Positions 1 through 6,471 of a stretch of 6,508 nucleotides of DNA are shown piece by piece. The stretch's first letter is position 1. Every line of letters begins with the position of its first letter. Source of the DNA: Acidobacteriota bacterium. Its GTDB lineage: Bacteria; Acidobacteriota; Vicinamibacteria; Vicinamibacterales; UBA823. Both the position numbers and the translations under genes were made by a program. The notes under the pieces were generated by a model that searched no databases, had not been told where the DNA came from, and worked only from the letters and a program-made list of their open reading frames with translations. The stretch is taken from contig DODG01000140.1 of the NCBI GenBank assembly GCA_003509065.1, positions 1-6,508 of the forward strand, read 5' to 3'.

Positions 1-20
1 CGCATTAATTCCGTAAATAA

Positions 21-46
21 GCATAACGTCAACCCATTGACGATGC
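21..46 (-). terminator. Possible terminator hairpin downstream of ispDF
   Basis: An inverted repeat lies 72 nt past the ispDF stop. On the minus strand GCAT CGTCAA pairs with TTGACG and ATGC around a TGGG loop, giving 10 pairs with a two-base bulge (positions 25-26). The sequence that follows on the minus strand (20 to 14) is TTATTTA, which is T-rich but not a continuous U tract. This makes it a weak intrinsic-terminator candidate for the end of the cluster. The right arm of the hairpin also contains TTGACG (32..27), which sits 17 nt from ATTAAT (9..4), so the same bases could instead be part of a promoter for a gene beyond the window. Positions 1-117 hold no coding frame or RNA gene that I recognise. 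Confidence 0.35.
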
Positions 47-117
47 TAGAAACTCTCAAATAGATACTTCAACACGGTTGTACGCTGCCAAAAGCCAATG
101 ATTGTATTTATTGAAAC

Positions 118-1326
118 TTACTCAAGGTCAGGATTTTCGTTGGGAACTGCAACATCAACAGACATCTTCTCAAGCATTGCGACTGCTTGAACGGCAATCG
201 CCTCTCCACGACCGACTGCATCAACCCCTTCGTTTGTCTTTCCTTTGATATTGATTCGAGTTAATTCAACGCTTAGAACCTTAGCGAGATTAAGCCTCAT
301 ATCCTCAACATAAGGCCCAATTTTTGGGTGTTCCGCAATGATGACAACATCAACATTTCTTACGATAAAACCTTGCTTGTAGACCAATGCGTACGTTCGT
401 TGCATTAAATCTAAGCTAGATATCCCCTCCCATTGAGCATCTGAATCCGGAAAATGTTGACCAATATCTCCACACGAAGCCGCCCCAAGCATCGCATCGA
501 CGACGGCATGGCAGACAGCATCAGCATCCGAATGGCCGCTTAGGCCGAAGTCCGAGGGAATATTCACACCTCCGAGGATAAGCGGCCGACCCATTTCAAT
601 ACGGTGCAGGTCATATCCAATACCAACACGTGTCTCATTACTACGATTCCCATCTTGAAAACGAAGACGTGCCAAAGCGAGATCTTCCTTTGTCGTTACC
701 TTAATATTGGTTGGATCGCCTTCAATTAAGCGTACCGTGTAACCAGCTCGTTCCACGAGCATGCTTTCATCAGTCACATCACTCTCCAAACCTTGGGCAA
801 TCGCATCTTCCAATACCTTCCGTCTAAAACCTTGCGGTGTCTGAGCAAGGTAGACTTCATCTCTCGGTAGCGTGCTTGCAACCACGGTTTGGTCATCCTT
901 CGTTGTGCCAATCTTAACAGTATCCTTTGCCGCGACTGCTGGAATCGCCGCGCCAAACTCGGTAGCCGCGGCAATTGTCCGACTGATAACTTCAGGGCCA
1001 ACAAATGGCCGAGCTGCATCATGAACCAGCACGATGTCAGCGTTCGAAGACACGTGAGCGAATCCATTTGCGACTGAATCCTGTCGACGATCACCACCGG
1101 CAACAACCTGGAACACCGTTTCACCGGATGACAATCCACCTTGGCACGCTTCCATGTACTCTGAGGGTAGGACAGTCACGATTTCATCGATCAAATCATG
1201 ACCTTCAAAGGTACGAATACTGCGAAGCAACATGCTCATTTCGCCTACATGAAGGAACTGCTTCGGAGTACGCGAGTTCAGACGCGAGCCAAGTCCACCT
1301 GCCGCGATGATGACAGCTACGTGCAT
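118..1326 (-). CDS. ispDF: Bifunctional IspD/IspF: MEP cytidylyltransferase and MECDP synthase
   Basis: This fused enzyme catalyses two non-consecutive steps of the cytosolic MEP isoprenoid pathway. The IspD half joins CTP and MEP to give CDP-ME; the IspF half cyclises CDP-ME-2-phosphate to MECDP. IspE, which acts between them, is not in the window. Numbering from the ATG at 1326 (402 aa), IspD spans about 1-222: AAGGLGSRL with PKQF (8-24), GGDRRQDSV (77-85), VHDAARP (about 101-107), KDTVK (134-138), TPQGF, VTDES and NIKVT (207-211). IspF spans about 233-388: YDLH (238-241, metal ligands D239 and H241), GHSDAD (264-269, H265), GDIG, KGKTNEGV (361-368) and GRGE (372-375). A GTG at 1380 would add 18 residues, but the ATG matches the usual IspD N-terminus and the GTG codon would lie only a few bases past a candidate promoter. 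Neither start has a clear Shine-Dalgarno. The C-terminal tail (about 388-402) is acidic and lineage-specific. Identification is secure; the exact start is less so. Confidence 0.95.
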   Translation of the reverse strand: MHVAVIIAAGGLGSRLNSRTPKQFLHVGEMSMLLRSIRTFEGHDLIDEIVTVLPSEYMEACQGGLSSGETVFQVVAGGDRRQDSVANGFAHVSSNADIVLVHDAARPFVGPEVISRTIAAATEFGAAIPAVAAKDTVKIGTTKDDQTVVASTLPRDEVYLAQTPQGFRRKVLEDAIAQGLESDVTDESMLVERAGYTVRLIEGDPTNIKVTTKEDLALARLRFQDGNRSNETRVGIGYDLHRIEMGRPLILGGVNIPSDFGLSGHSDADAVCHAVVDAMLGAASCGDIGQHFPDSDAQWEGISSLDLMQRTYALVYKQGFIVRNVDVVIIAEHPKIGPYVEDMRLNLAKVLSVELTRINIKGKTNEGVDAVGRGEAIAVQAVAMLEKMSVDVAVPNENPDLE

Positions 1327-1338
1327 TGGGCTAATTTG

Positions 1339-1373
1339 AAAAAATCGATCCGTGTAGTCTTTTACAAGATCGA
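1339..1373 (-). terminator. Terminator- or attenuator-like hairpin with T6 before ispDF
   Basis: On the minus strand TCGATC (1373..1368) pairs with GATCGA (1350..1345). Inside, TGTA pairs with TACA after one T-G wobble and a bulged C, leaving a six-base AAAGAC loop. The stem runs directly into TTTTTT (1344..1339). Hairpin plus U tract is the form of an intrinsic terminator, 41 nt after the B3/4 stop and only 12 nt before the ispDF ATG. It could end the upstream operon, act as an attenuator for ispDF, or be chance if translation really begins at the GTG at 1380. The stem is A+T-rich, so its strength is uncertain. Confidence 0.4.
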
Positions 1374-1390
1374 GAGACACTCAAACACAA

Positions 1391-1396
1391 ATTATA
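1391..1396 (-). promoter_or_regulatory. Candidate -10 element upstream of ispDF
   Basis: A perfect TATAAT lies on the minus strand in the 87-nt gap between the B3/4 gene and ispDF. It would place a transcription start near 1384, about 58 nt before the ATG at 1326. I find no convincing -35 at 16-18 nt upstream and no extended TG, so this rests on the hexamer alone. If active, its transcript would run straight through the hairpin and T6 at 1373..1339. Confidence 0.25.
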
Positions 1397-1413
1397 ACCT
1401 TAGTCCACAAAAC

Positions 1414-2052
1414 CTACGCACCCCACCTCTGTTTCAGCTTAGCACCGGTGAATTCTACGCACCTTTCGGTCACAATATCGAGAACTGCTGTACGTCGAAC
1501 AGGCTCAATCTCTACCGGAAGAAAAATGACGATCAAGACACTTGTAGTCGCATTCCTTACCATCGTTCTAGCGGAATCAGACGTGGGATTTCCAAACGGA
1601 CCTTGACCGTCGACCAACACTGGGCGATTCGCCACATGTATTGCTTCTTTACGAATTCCAGCGTATGCCTCACCTTCACGACCCATTCGAAAGTCAATCG
1701 GCGGGTGAATATTATCAAGGTCATATAGGCCAAATGGAATTTGCGACTCAACCGAACACCAGTTACAAACATCCACAATTGAATTAACACGCGGTAGAGA
1801 ATCCCCACGCCGTACCCGGCGCAATAGTGCCTCAGATGAAGGCCTGGTCTTGGTCGGATCGATACGGCACCGTCGATACATCTGACGGACAGCCTTCGTC
1901 ATATCATCACTGGTCGAAGCGGCTCGTAGCCGATGCTCAACCTCAGCCAACGGTCCATCGAGACTTGGTTCCTCGACAGTGACGTTGACGTTAATAAACG
2001 AGACACCGGCAAGTGAAACGACTGACGATAACTGTGAATCAATGTTAACCAT
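1414..2052 (-). CDS. Stand-alone B3/4-domain protein (PheRS-beta editing-domain relative)
   Basis: This 212-aa protein has the B3/B4 fold signature known from the beta subunit of phenylalanyl-tRNA synthetase, but none of that enzyme's other domains. Visible family motifs, numbered from the ATG at 2052, are DPTKTRPSSEALLRRV (65-80), LPRVNSIVDVCN (86-97), FGLYDLDNI (107-115), GREGE (124-128) and SDSARTMV (158-165). Within PheRS this domain removes mischarged Tyr from tRNA-Phe. Free-standing members are widespread but, as far as I know, have no settled function, so trans-editing or amino-acid/nucleic-acid binding is inference. No signal peptide or membrane segment is seen, which suggests a cytosolic protein. 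A TTG at 2067 would add five residues, but AAGG abuts it with no spacer, and the ATG gives an N-terminus (VNIDSQL) that fits the family as I recall it. The gene begins 56 nt after plsC, is co-directional, and was probably co-transcribed with it. Confidence 0.8.
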   Translation of the reverse strand: MVNIDSQLSSVVSLAGVSFINVNVTVEEPSLDGPLAEVEHRLRAASTSDDMTKAVRQMYRRCRIDPTKTRPSSEALLRRVRRGDSLPRVNSIVDVCNWCSVESQIPFGLYDLDNIHPPIDFRMGREGEAYAGIRKEAIHVANRPVLVDGQGPFGNPTSDSARTMVRNATTSVLIVIFLPVEIEPVRRTAVLDIVTERCVEFTGAKLKQRWGA

Positions 2053-2108
2053 GTGGCATCGAACCAACCTTGCTGTTGCAATGTCCTGGTGATAGCCGCC
2101 CTGAGACT

Positions 2109-2834
2109 CTATATTTCATGATAGACAGCTGATGCGATAGTTCGTTTAACCCTATCCGCTAAATCTAATGCATCATTTCTAGTCAACAAGGATGTTTCGA
2201 CCGGTGCATGCACGGTAAGACTTACAACCCCCGGGCATGTCGTGAGTCGACCTGGCTTCATCACACGGTGACTTCCAGAAACTGAAACCGGCACTATAGA
2301 TAACCCGGCTTCGATAGCCAAAACGAAAACTGCCTTCTTAAAACTACCTAAGTGTCCATCAATGCTACGTGTCCCCTCTGGAAATACGATTAATGAAAGT
2401 CCTTCCTGCAAAATTGAAGAAATCTTCTTAAAGGTTACCTGTCCTGGCTTACGCCGGTCGACGAGCACATGTCCCGTGCGCCGTAAGTGCCACCCAAGAA
2501 CTGGGAACTTGGCAAGTGATGCTTTCGCAATGATGCGTAACTGGTGGGGTATGGACCAGAAGATGATTGGGATATCGTAGATGCTCTGGTGATTTGATAC
2601 AAAGACATAGGTTTTACGCTTCTGCAACTGTTCGCAGCCAGTTACGTTAACCTTGACACCGGTCGTAGCAAGAATGAACCAAGACCACGTACGAGCACAC
2701 CAATGTCCAAACTTGCCCTGCCCGCTGAATAAACTCGAACCCAGTGAACAAGCTCCGAGTCCCACCGTATAGACACCAATCGCAGGAATCAGAAAAAAAA
2801 CAGTACGCCACCAATGAAACGAGAGGCTAAACAC
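2109..2834 (-). CDS. plsC: 1-acyl-sn-glycerol-3-phosphate acyltransferase
   Basis: This enzyme acylates the sn-2 position of lysophosphatidic acid to give phosphatidic acid, the precursor of membrane phospholipids, at the inner face of the cytoplasmic membrane. In the 241-aa product a hydrophobic N-terminal segment (about 8-32) is followed by the acyltransferase motifs: NHQSIYD (81-87) with the catalytic H-x4-D pair H82 and D87, the KFPVLGW...GHVLVDR block (109-127), FPEGTRS (151-157, phosphate-binding E and R) and VPVSVSG (181-187). The length is normal for bacterial PlsC. The GTG start shares its first G with the radA TAG (TAGTG), which suggests translational coupling. No strong Shine-Dalgarno precedes it beyond a G-rich GGATTGGG. 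Acyl-donor type (acyl-CoA or acyl-ACP) cannot be read from the sequence, and related acyltransferases such as lipid or ornithine-lipid enzymes share these motifs. Confidence 0.9.
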   Translation of the reverse strand: MFSLSFHWWRTVFFLIPAIGVYTVGLGACSLGSSLFSGQGKFGHWCARTWSWFILATTGVKVNVTGCEQLQKRKTYVFVSNHQSIYDIPIIFWSIPHQLRIIAKASLAKFPVLGWHLRRTGHVLVDRRKPGQVTFKKISSILQEGLSLIVFPEGTRSIDGHLGSFKKAVFVLAIEAGLSIVPVSVSGSHRVMKPGRLTTCPGVVSLTVHAPVETSLLTRNDALDLADRVKRTIASAVYHEI

Positions 2835-4219
2835 TAAGTGCCCAATCCAATCATTTCCTGCATTGCTTCAGCCACAGTCTTAACACCAACTAAAGTACAT
2901 CCATCTGGTGCTTCGAGCGCCGTGCGATTCGCCTCTGGCACAATACAGCGTCGAAATCCCATCTGGGCGACTTCGCGAACACGATGGATCGCTTGACTAG
3001 TGCTCCGCACTTCACCGGCTAAACCGACCTCGCCGAATGTAGCCGTGTCAGACCTAATGGGTCGATCGCAAATACTGGAGGCCACGGCCGCAATTACACC
3101 CAAATCCGAGGCTGGTTCAGTGACTACAATGCCACCCGCGACATTCACGAAAACGTCATTGGACATGACATTCAGACTGGCGCGCTTTTCTAGCACTGCG
3201 AGTAAGAGGGCCAGCCGCTGTTGGTCGAGGCCGCTCGCCGTCCGACGGGCAGTCCCGTAGGCCGCAGGACTGACCAGAGCCTGCACTTCAACAAGAATGG
3301 GCCGCGTACCTTCCATGCAACAGAGAACGGCTGAGCCAGGCGCCTCGACTGACCGTTGGGACAGAAACAGTTTTGAGGGATTCTCAACTGGCTGAAGACC
3401 GCTCTCCGTCATCTCAAAAACACCGAGTTCACTCACCGCACCAAATCGATTCTTCACAGCACGCACGACCCGATGGGATTGGTATCGCTCGCCCTCAAAG
3501 TACAGCACCGTATCGACAATGTGCTCGAGAGCCTTAGGTCCAGCAAGCCCACCTTCCTTCGTGACGTGCCCTACGAGAAAAATAGGAATGCTGGACTGCT
3601 TAGCCTCAATTAGTAATAGTCTGGCAGTTTCCCGCACTTGACTGATGCTTCCTGGGGCTGACTGGAGCTGGTCCGAAAACACGGTTTGAATCGAATCGAT
3701 AACGACCAAAGCTGGTTTGAGGCGCTTGACCTCTACAAGGATTTTCTCTAAATGTGTTTCAGCGAGGAGGTACAACGGAATTTCACCGAGACCAAGTCGC
3801 TCACCGCGGGATTTAACTTGATGTTCAGATTCCTCACCAGAAACATATAAGACGGGACCAACCTGTTCCGCGACAAATTCCGTTGCCTGCAGGAGAAGGG
3901 TCGACTTTCCAATACCCGGCTCACCACCAAGGAGCACCAATGAACCCGGCACGAGACCACCTCCCAAGACGCGATCTAATTCGTTAATTCCAACGGAAAT
4001 GCGAGGACGGTCAACGGTGTTGATATCTGTATACAGGCGAGGACCGTCTAACGCAGTCAGGGCTGGACGACTAGGAATTTTGGGTGTCGACGTGTGAGTT
4101 GCTGGTTCCTCAATCAATGAACCCCATGCACCACATTCGGGGTCTTGGCATTGACCAAACCATTTCAGCTCCACTCTTTCGCATTTCTGACATACGAAAC
4201 GGGTTCCTGATTTGCTCAT
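2834..4219 (-). CDS. radA: DNA repair and recombination protein RadA (Sms)
   Basis: RadA is a RecA-like, DnaB-related hexameric ATPase that promotes branch migration and processing of recombination intermediates in the cytoplasm. The 461-aa product is of normal length. It has an N-terminal zinc finger (C10, C13, C24, C29), Walker A GGEPGIGKST (98-107), VSGEES (126-131), Walker B LVVIDSIQ (171-178), the RadA-specific KNRFG (256-260), and a C-terminal Lon-protease-like domain (about 285-455) with NVAGG, SDLG and FGEVGLAGEVR (395-405). The finger's second knuckle is C-x4-C (CQDPEC) rather than the C-x2-C usual in RadA, as if two residues had been inserted. Translation of the bases confirms this spacing. 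ATG start at 4219, 21 nt after the dnaB stop and with no strong Shine-Dalgarno. The stop overlaps the plsC start by one base. Confidence 0.97.
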   Translation of the reverse strand: MSKSGTRFVCQKCERVELKWFGQCQDPECGAWGSLIEEPATHTSTPKIPSRPALTALDGPRLYTDINTVDRPRISVGINELDRVLGGGLVPGSLVLLGGEPGIGKSTLLLQATEFVAEQVGPVLYVSGEESEHQVKSRGERLGLGEIPLYLLAETHLEKILVEVKRLKPALVVIDSIQTVFSDQLQSAPGSISQVRETARLLLIEAKQSSIPIFLVGHVTKEGGLAGPKALEHIVDTVLYFEGERYQSHRVVRAVKNRFGAVSELGVFEMTESGLQPVENPSKLFLSQRSVEAPGSAVLCCMEGTRPILVEVQALVSPAAYGTARRTASGLDQQRLALLLAVLEKRASLNVMSNDVFVNVAGGIVVTEPASDLGVIAAVASSICDRPIRSDTATFGEVGLAGEVRSTSQAIHRVREVAQMGFRRCIVPEANRTALEAPDGCTLVGVKTVAEAMQEMIGLGT

Positions 4220-4240
4220 GATAGCGACGAAAATTCTCGC

Positions 4241-5584
4241 TTATTGATAGGTGCTCGTTTGATTCTCGAATCGCGTCATTTCCTTCAAAAACGCGAGTTT
4301 TACAACCCCTGTTGGTCCGTTGCGCTGCTTGCTAACAAGGAGTTCAGCCGTGTTCTCATTTTCTGGATTGGGATTGTACTGGTCATCTCGGTAGATAAAG
4401 ATGACGACGTCAGCATCCTGCTCCAACGCACCGGATTCACGTAAGTCTGACAACTGTGGACGATGATCTTTTCTGGCTTCTGGCGCTCGACTCAATTGGG
4501 ATAGCACTAAAATCGGAATCTGCAATTCTTTTGCAAGACCCTTTAGTGACCGGGATATCGAGGCCAACTCCAGCGTTCGATTCTCATAGCGGCCACGGCC
4601 CTGCATTAGTTGTATGTAATCAACAATAAGCATGTCTAGACCGTGCTCCTGCTTTAGTCGCCGAGCTTTCGCCCTCATTTCTAGCACGCCCACACCAGCG
4701 CTATCATCAATAAACACCTTAGCTTCACCTAGCGTATTAAGAGCCTGCGAAATCTTACGGTACTCCGGCTCACCAAGCTTCTGGCCACCACGAAAATGTT
4801 GTGCATCAATGCGTGCTTCTGCAGTCAGCATCCGAAGAAAGAGTTGCTCCTTGGACATTTCCAGGCTAAACACTCCAACTGATCTCTCAGTCTTAACACC
4901 AATATGCTGCGCGATATTCAACGCCAAACTAGTCTTTCCCATTGATGGTCGAGCAGCAATAATCACGAGATCGGCTGGCTGAAATCCTGATGTCAATTTA
5001 TCCAGGTCCGTAAAGCCACTCGGCATCCCTGTGAGCAGACCTTGATGGGACTGCAGCTTTTCAACTGTTTCCATGCTTCCTGGGACGAGGTCGCGTAGTG
5101 AGACGAATCCTTCTTGGATCTGGTCGTCTGCAATTTCAAAAATTTCCTTCTCAGCCTGATCGAGTTGAACCTCCGCATCAGTCTCCGCCTCATAAGCAGA
5201 TTTTAAGATTCTATTTGCCGACTGGATCAAACTCCGTAACGTAGACTTTTCCTTAACAATTCGTGCGTAATGTTCGACGTGCGTTGACCCTGGCACACCA
5301 TCAACCAAGGCCGCGATGTACGCTGGGCCGCCTACATCATCGAGGTCCCCTGTACGCCCAAGTTCCTCTTTGAGGGTCACCAAATCAATCACTTGGCCAC
5401 GCTCACTTAAATTAACCATCTTGTCGAAAATACGTCGGTGGGCATCCCGGAAAAAATCACCGGCGTCGATCAACTCTGCAGCGTAATTGAATTTGTCGTT
5501 GTTGATGAGGACCGCGCCGAGTACACATTTCTCGGCTTCTAGATTATGCGGAAGCTTTCGTTGGGTCGTGGCGATTTCAGCCAT
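4241..5584 (-). CDS. dnaB: Replicative DNA helicase DnaB
   Basis: DnaB is the hexameric 5'-3' helicase that unwinds DNA at the replication fork and partners with primase. The 447-aa product is of usual length. Its N-terminal helical domain (about 8-110) starts with LPHNLEAEKCVLGA. After a linker comes the RecA-like motor: Walker A ARPSMGKTS (211-219), FSLEM (239-243) with catalytic E242, Walker B LIVDY (319-323), the LSQLSR segment (361-366), RESGALEQDADVV (382-394), and KQRNGPTG (419-426), which carries the conserved arginine-finger region. The motor is continuous, with no intein in the P-loop or elsewhere. The ATG at 5584 is well placed: an in-frame stop lies 24 nt upstream, so little extension is possible. 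No clear Shine-Dalgarno precedes it. It is the second block of the cluster, 119 nt after rplI, and its products fit a replication/recombination pairing with radA. Confidence 0.97.
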   Translation of the reverse strand: MAEIATTQRKLPHNLEAEKCVLGAVLINNDKFNYAAELIDAGDFFRDAHRRIFDKMVNLSERGQVIDLVTLKEELGRTGDLDDVGGPAYIAALVDGVPGSTHVEHYARIVKEKSTLRSLIQSANRILKSAYEAETDAEVQLDQAEKEIFEIADDQIQEGFVSLRDLVPGSMETVEKLQSHQGLLTGMPSGFTDLDKLTSGFQPADLVIIAARPSMGKTSLALNIAQHIGVKTERSVGVFSLEMSKEQLFLRMLTAEARIDAQHFRGGQKLGEPEYRKISQALNTLGEAKVFIDDSAGVGVLEMRAKARRLKQEHGLDMLIVDYIQLMQGRGRYENRTLELASISRSLKGLAKELQIPILVLSQLSRAPEARKDHRPQLSDLRESGALEQDADVVIFIYRDDQYNPNPENENTAELLVSKQRNGPTGVVKLAFLKEMTRFENQTSTYQ

Positions 5585-5703
5585 GGGTAGATCAGGTGCA
5601 CGATCTCAGAAAGGTGCAGCACATGCTTGGGGAGTCTATCAGAACCAAGGGAAACAACGACACGGAAAAGCTACGAAAGAATTAAATCCAGTTTAGCAAC
5701 CGA
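5585..5703 (-). other. 119-nt leader between rplI and dnaB
   Basis: This is the longest untranslated gap inside the cluster. On the minus strand it carries an extended -10-like TGATAGACT (TG, one base, then TAGACT) around 5636-5644 without a good -35. A perfect but short inverted repeat, AGATC (5607..5603) with GATCT (5594..5590) across an 8-nt loop, covers the place where a dnaB Shine-Dalgarno would be expected. I see no terminator hairpin after rplI and no small gene. It may hold a weak internal promoter for dnaB, but this is not demonstrated. Confidence 0.3.
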
Positions 5704-6150
5704 TTACGACTCTTCATCCTTAACAACTTTCAGTTTAACTTCTGCGGTAACATCGCGATGAATCTTAACCGGGACGGTAAATTCACCAAGTTTCTTGATA
5801 GGTTCACTTAATTGAATTTTTCGTTTATCAATATTGAACTCTTTAAGACATTCAGCGACATCAGCAGTTGTTACAGACCCGTATAGAACGTCCTGCTCTC
5901 CAACTTTTCTACTAACAACGCAGTCCACAAGCAAAATCTGCTGGGCTAGTGCCTCAGCCACTTGCCGCTCTTCAGCATCTTTTATTTCTGCAGCCGCACG
6001 TTCTCGTTCGATCTGTCGGCGACTATTATCGGTAACTAGCAAGGCTAATTTCTGAGGAATCAAGTAATTTCTCGCATAACCATTGGCGACTTCAATAATT
6101 TCACCGCGGCGGCCAAGATTATCGACATGTTCTCGAAGGATGATTTGCAT
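5704..6150 (-). CDS. rplI: Large-subunit ribosomal protein bL9
   Basis: bL9 binds 23S rRNA near the L1 stalk and supports reading-frame fidelity. The 148-aa product has the typical N-terminal domain MQIILREHVDNLGRRGE with the GYARNYLIP signature (about 24-32). A long charged connecting helix follows (about 40-75, RRQIERERAAAEIKDAEE), then a C-terminal domain with LYGSVT (about 89-94), KRKIQL and VPVKIHRDV. The ATG at 6150 is chosen over an in-frame GTG at 6165 because it gives the canonical MQ(V/I)IL start. GGAG (6161..6158) also lies 7 nt ahead of it and falls within the would-be extension. The gene starts 21 nt after rpsR and is probably co-transcribed with it. Length is normal. Confidence 0.97.
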   Translation of the reverse strand: MQIILREHVDNLGRRGEIIEVANGYARNYLIPQKLALLVTDNSRRQIERERAAAEIKDAEERQVAEALAQQILLVDCVVSRKVGEQDVLYGSVTTADVAECLKEFNIDKRKIQLSEPIKKLGEFTVPVKIHRDVTAEVKLKVVKDEES

Positions 6151-6157
6151 AGTTCCG

Positions 6158-6161
6158 CTCC
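6158..6161 (-). promoter_or_regulatory. Ribosome binding site deciding the rplI start
   Basis: GGAG on the minus strand with a 7-nt spacer to the ATG at 6150. It overlaps the codons that follow the alternative GTG at 6165, which argues for initiation at the ATG. Confidence 0.75.
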
Positions 6162-6171
6162 ACACTGAGAA

Positions 6172-6471
6172 CTAGTCAGTGACGTATGGCACCAAAGCCA
6201 ACTGCCGAGCTCTCTTAATCGCTGTTTGTAAGGTGCGCTGATGTTTAGCGCAAGTTCCGGAAAGTCGCCTCGGTTGAATTTTGCCACGCTCTGGAATAAA
6301 TGGCATCAACGTTTTCACGTCTTTATAGTCAATGAGGTCAATATGATCAGCACAAAAGCGGCATACCTTTTTCCGACGAAAGAGGTTTCCCCCGCGACCA
6401 TTACCTCGTTCGCCGTCTTTTTTTGACTTGTTACCTCTATTGCCGCGTCCAGCACCTCGTGGCTTATCCAT
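6172..6471 (-). CDS. rpsR: Small-subunit ribosomal protein bS18
   Basis: bS18 sits on the 30S platform and forms a pair with bS6 on 16S rRNA. The 99-aa product has the conserved core from about residue 34 on: KVCRFC (35-40), IDYKDV (47-52), ERGKI (61-65), [13 protein letters not shown] (68-79) and [14 protein letters not shown] (84-97). C37, C40, C74 and H77 are in place for the zinc-binding form of S18. The first 33 residues are a Gly/Arg/Lys-rich extension ([14 protein letters not shown]), probably disordered and RNA-contacting; similar basic N-termini of variable length occur in the family. ATG start at 6471, preceded by a very strong Shine-Dalgarno. Its first codons overlap the end of the upstream frame by 8 nt, and rplI follows after 21 nt. 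Confidence 0.97.
   Translation of the reverse strand: MDKPRGAGRGNRGNKSKKDGERGNGRGGNLFRRKKVCRFCADHIDLIDYKDVKTLMPFIPERGKIQPRRLSGTCAKHQRTLQTAIKRARQLALVPYVTD

Noticed and set aside
1..117. tRNA or small gene at the left edge
   Set aside because: No cloverleaf arms, no CCA-type acceptor and no convincing short frame with an RBS; only the bulged hairpin stands out.
1327..1380. 18-residue N-terminal extension of IspDF from the GTG at 1380
   Set aside because: The ATG at 1326 gives the standard IspD start (MHVAVIIAAGG), the extension has no Shine-Dalgarno, and it lies on the hairpin/T6 element. It remains possible but is less likely.
1198..1728. A 176-codon open frame on the plus strand across the ispDF/B3-4 boundary
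   Set aside because: It lies antisense to two well-supported genes, has no family motif I recognise, and its sequence has the irregular composition of a shadow frame.
4241..5584. Possible intein in DnaB, a common insertion site
   Set aside because: The P-loop and all motor motifs are contiguous and the protein has normal length.
6151..6165. Five-residue N-terminal extension of bL9 from the GTG at 6165
   Set aside because: The GGAG that serves the ATG at 6150 lies within it, and bL9 canonically begins MQ(V/I)IL.
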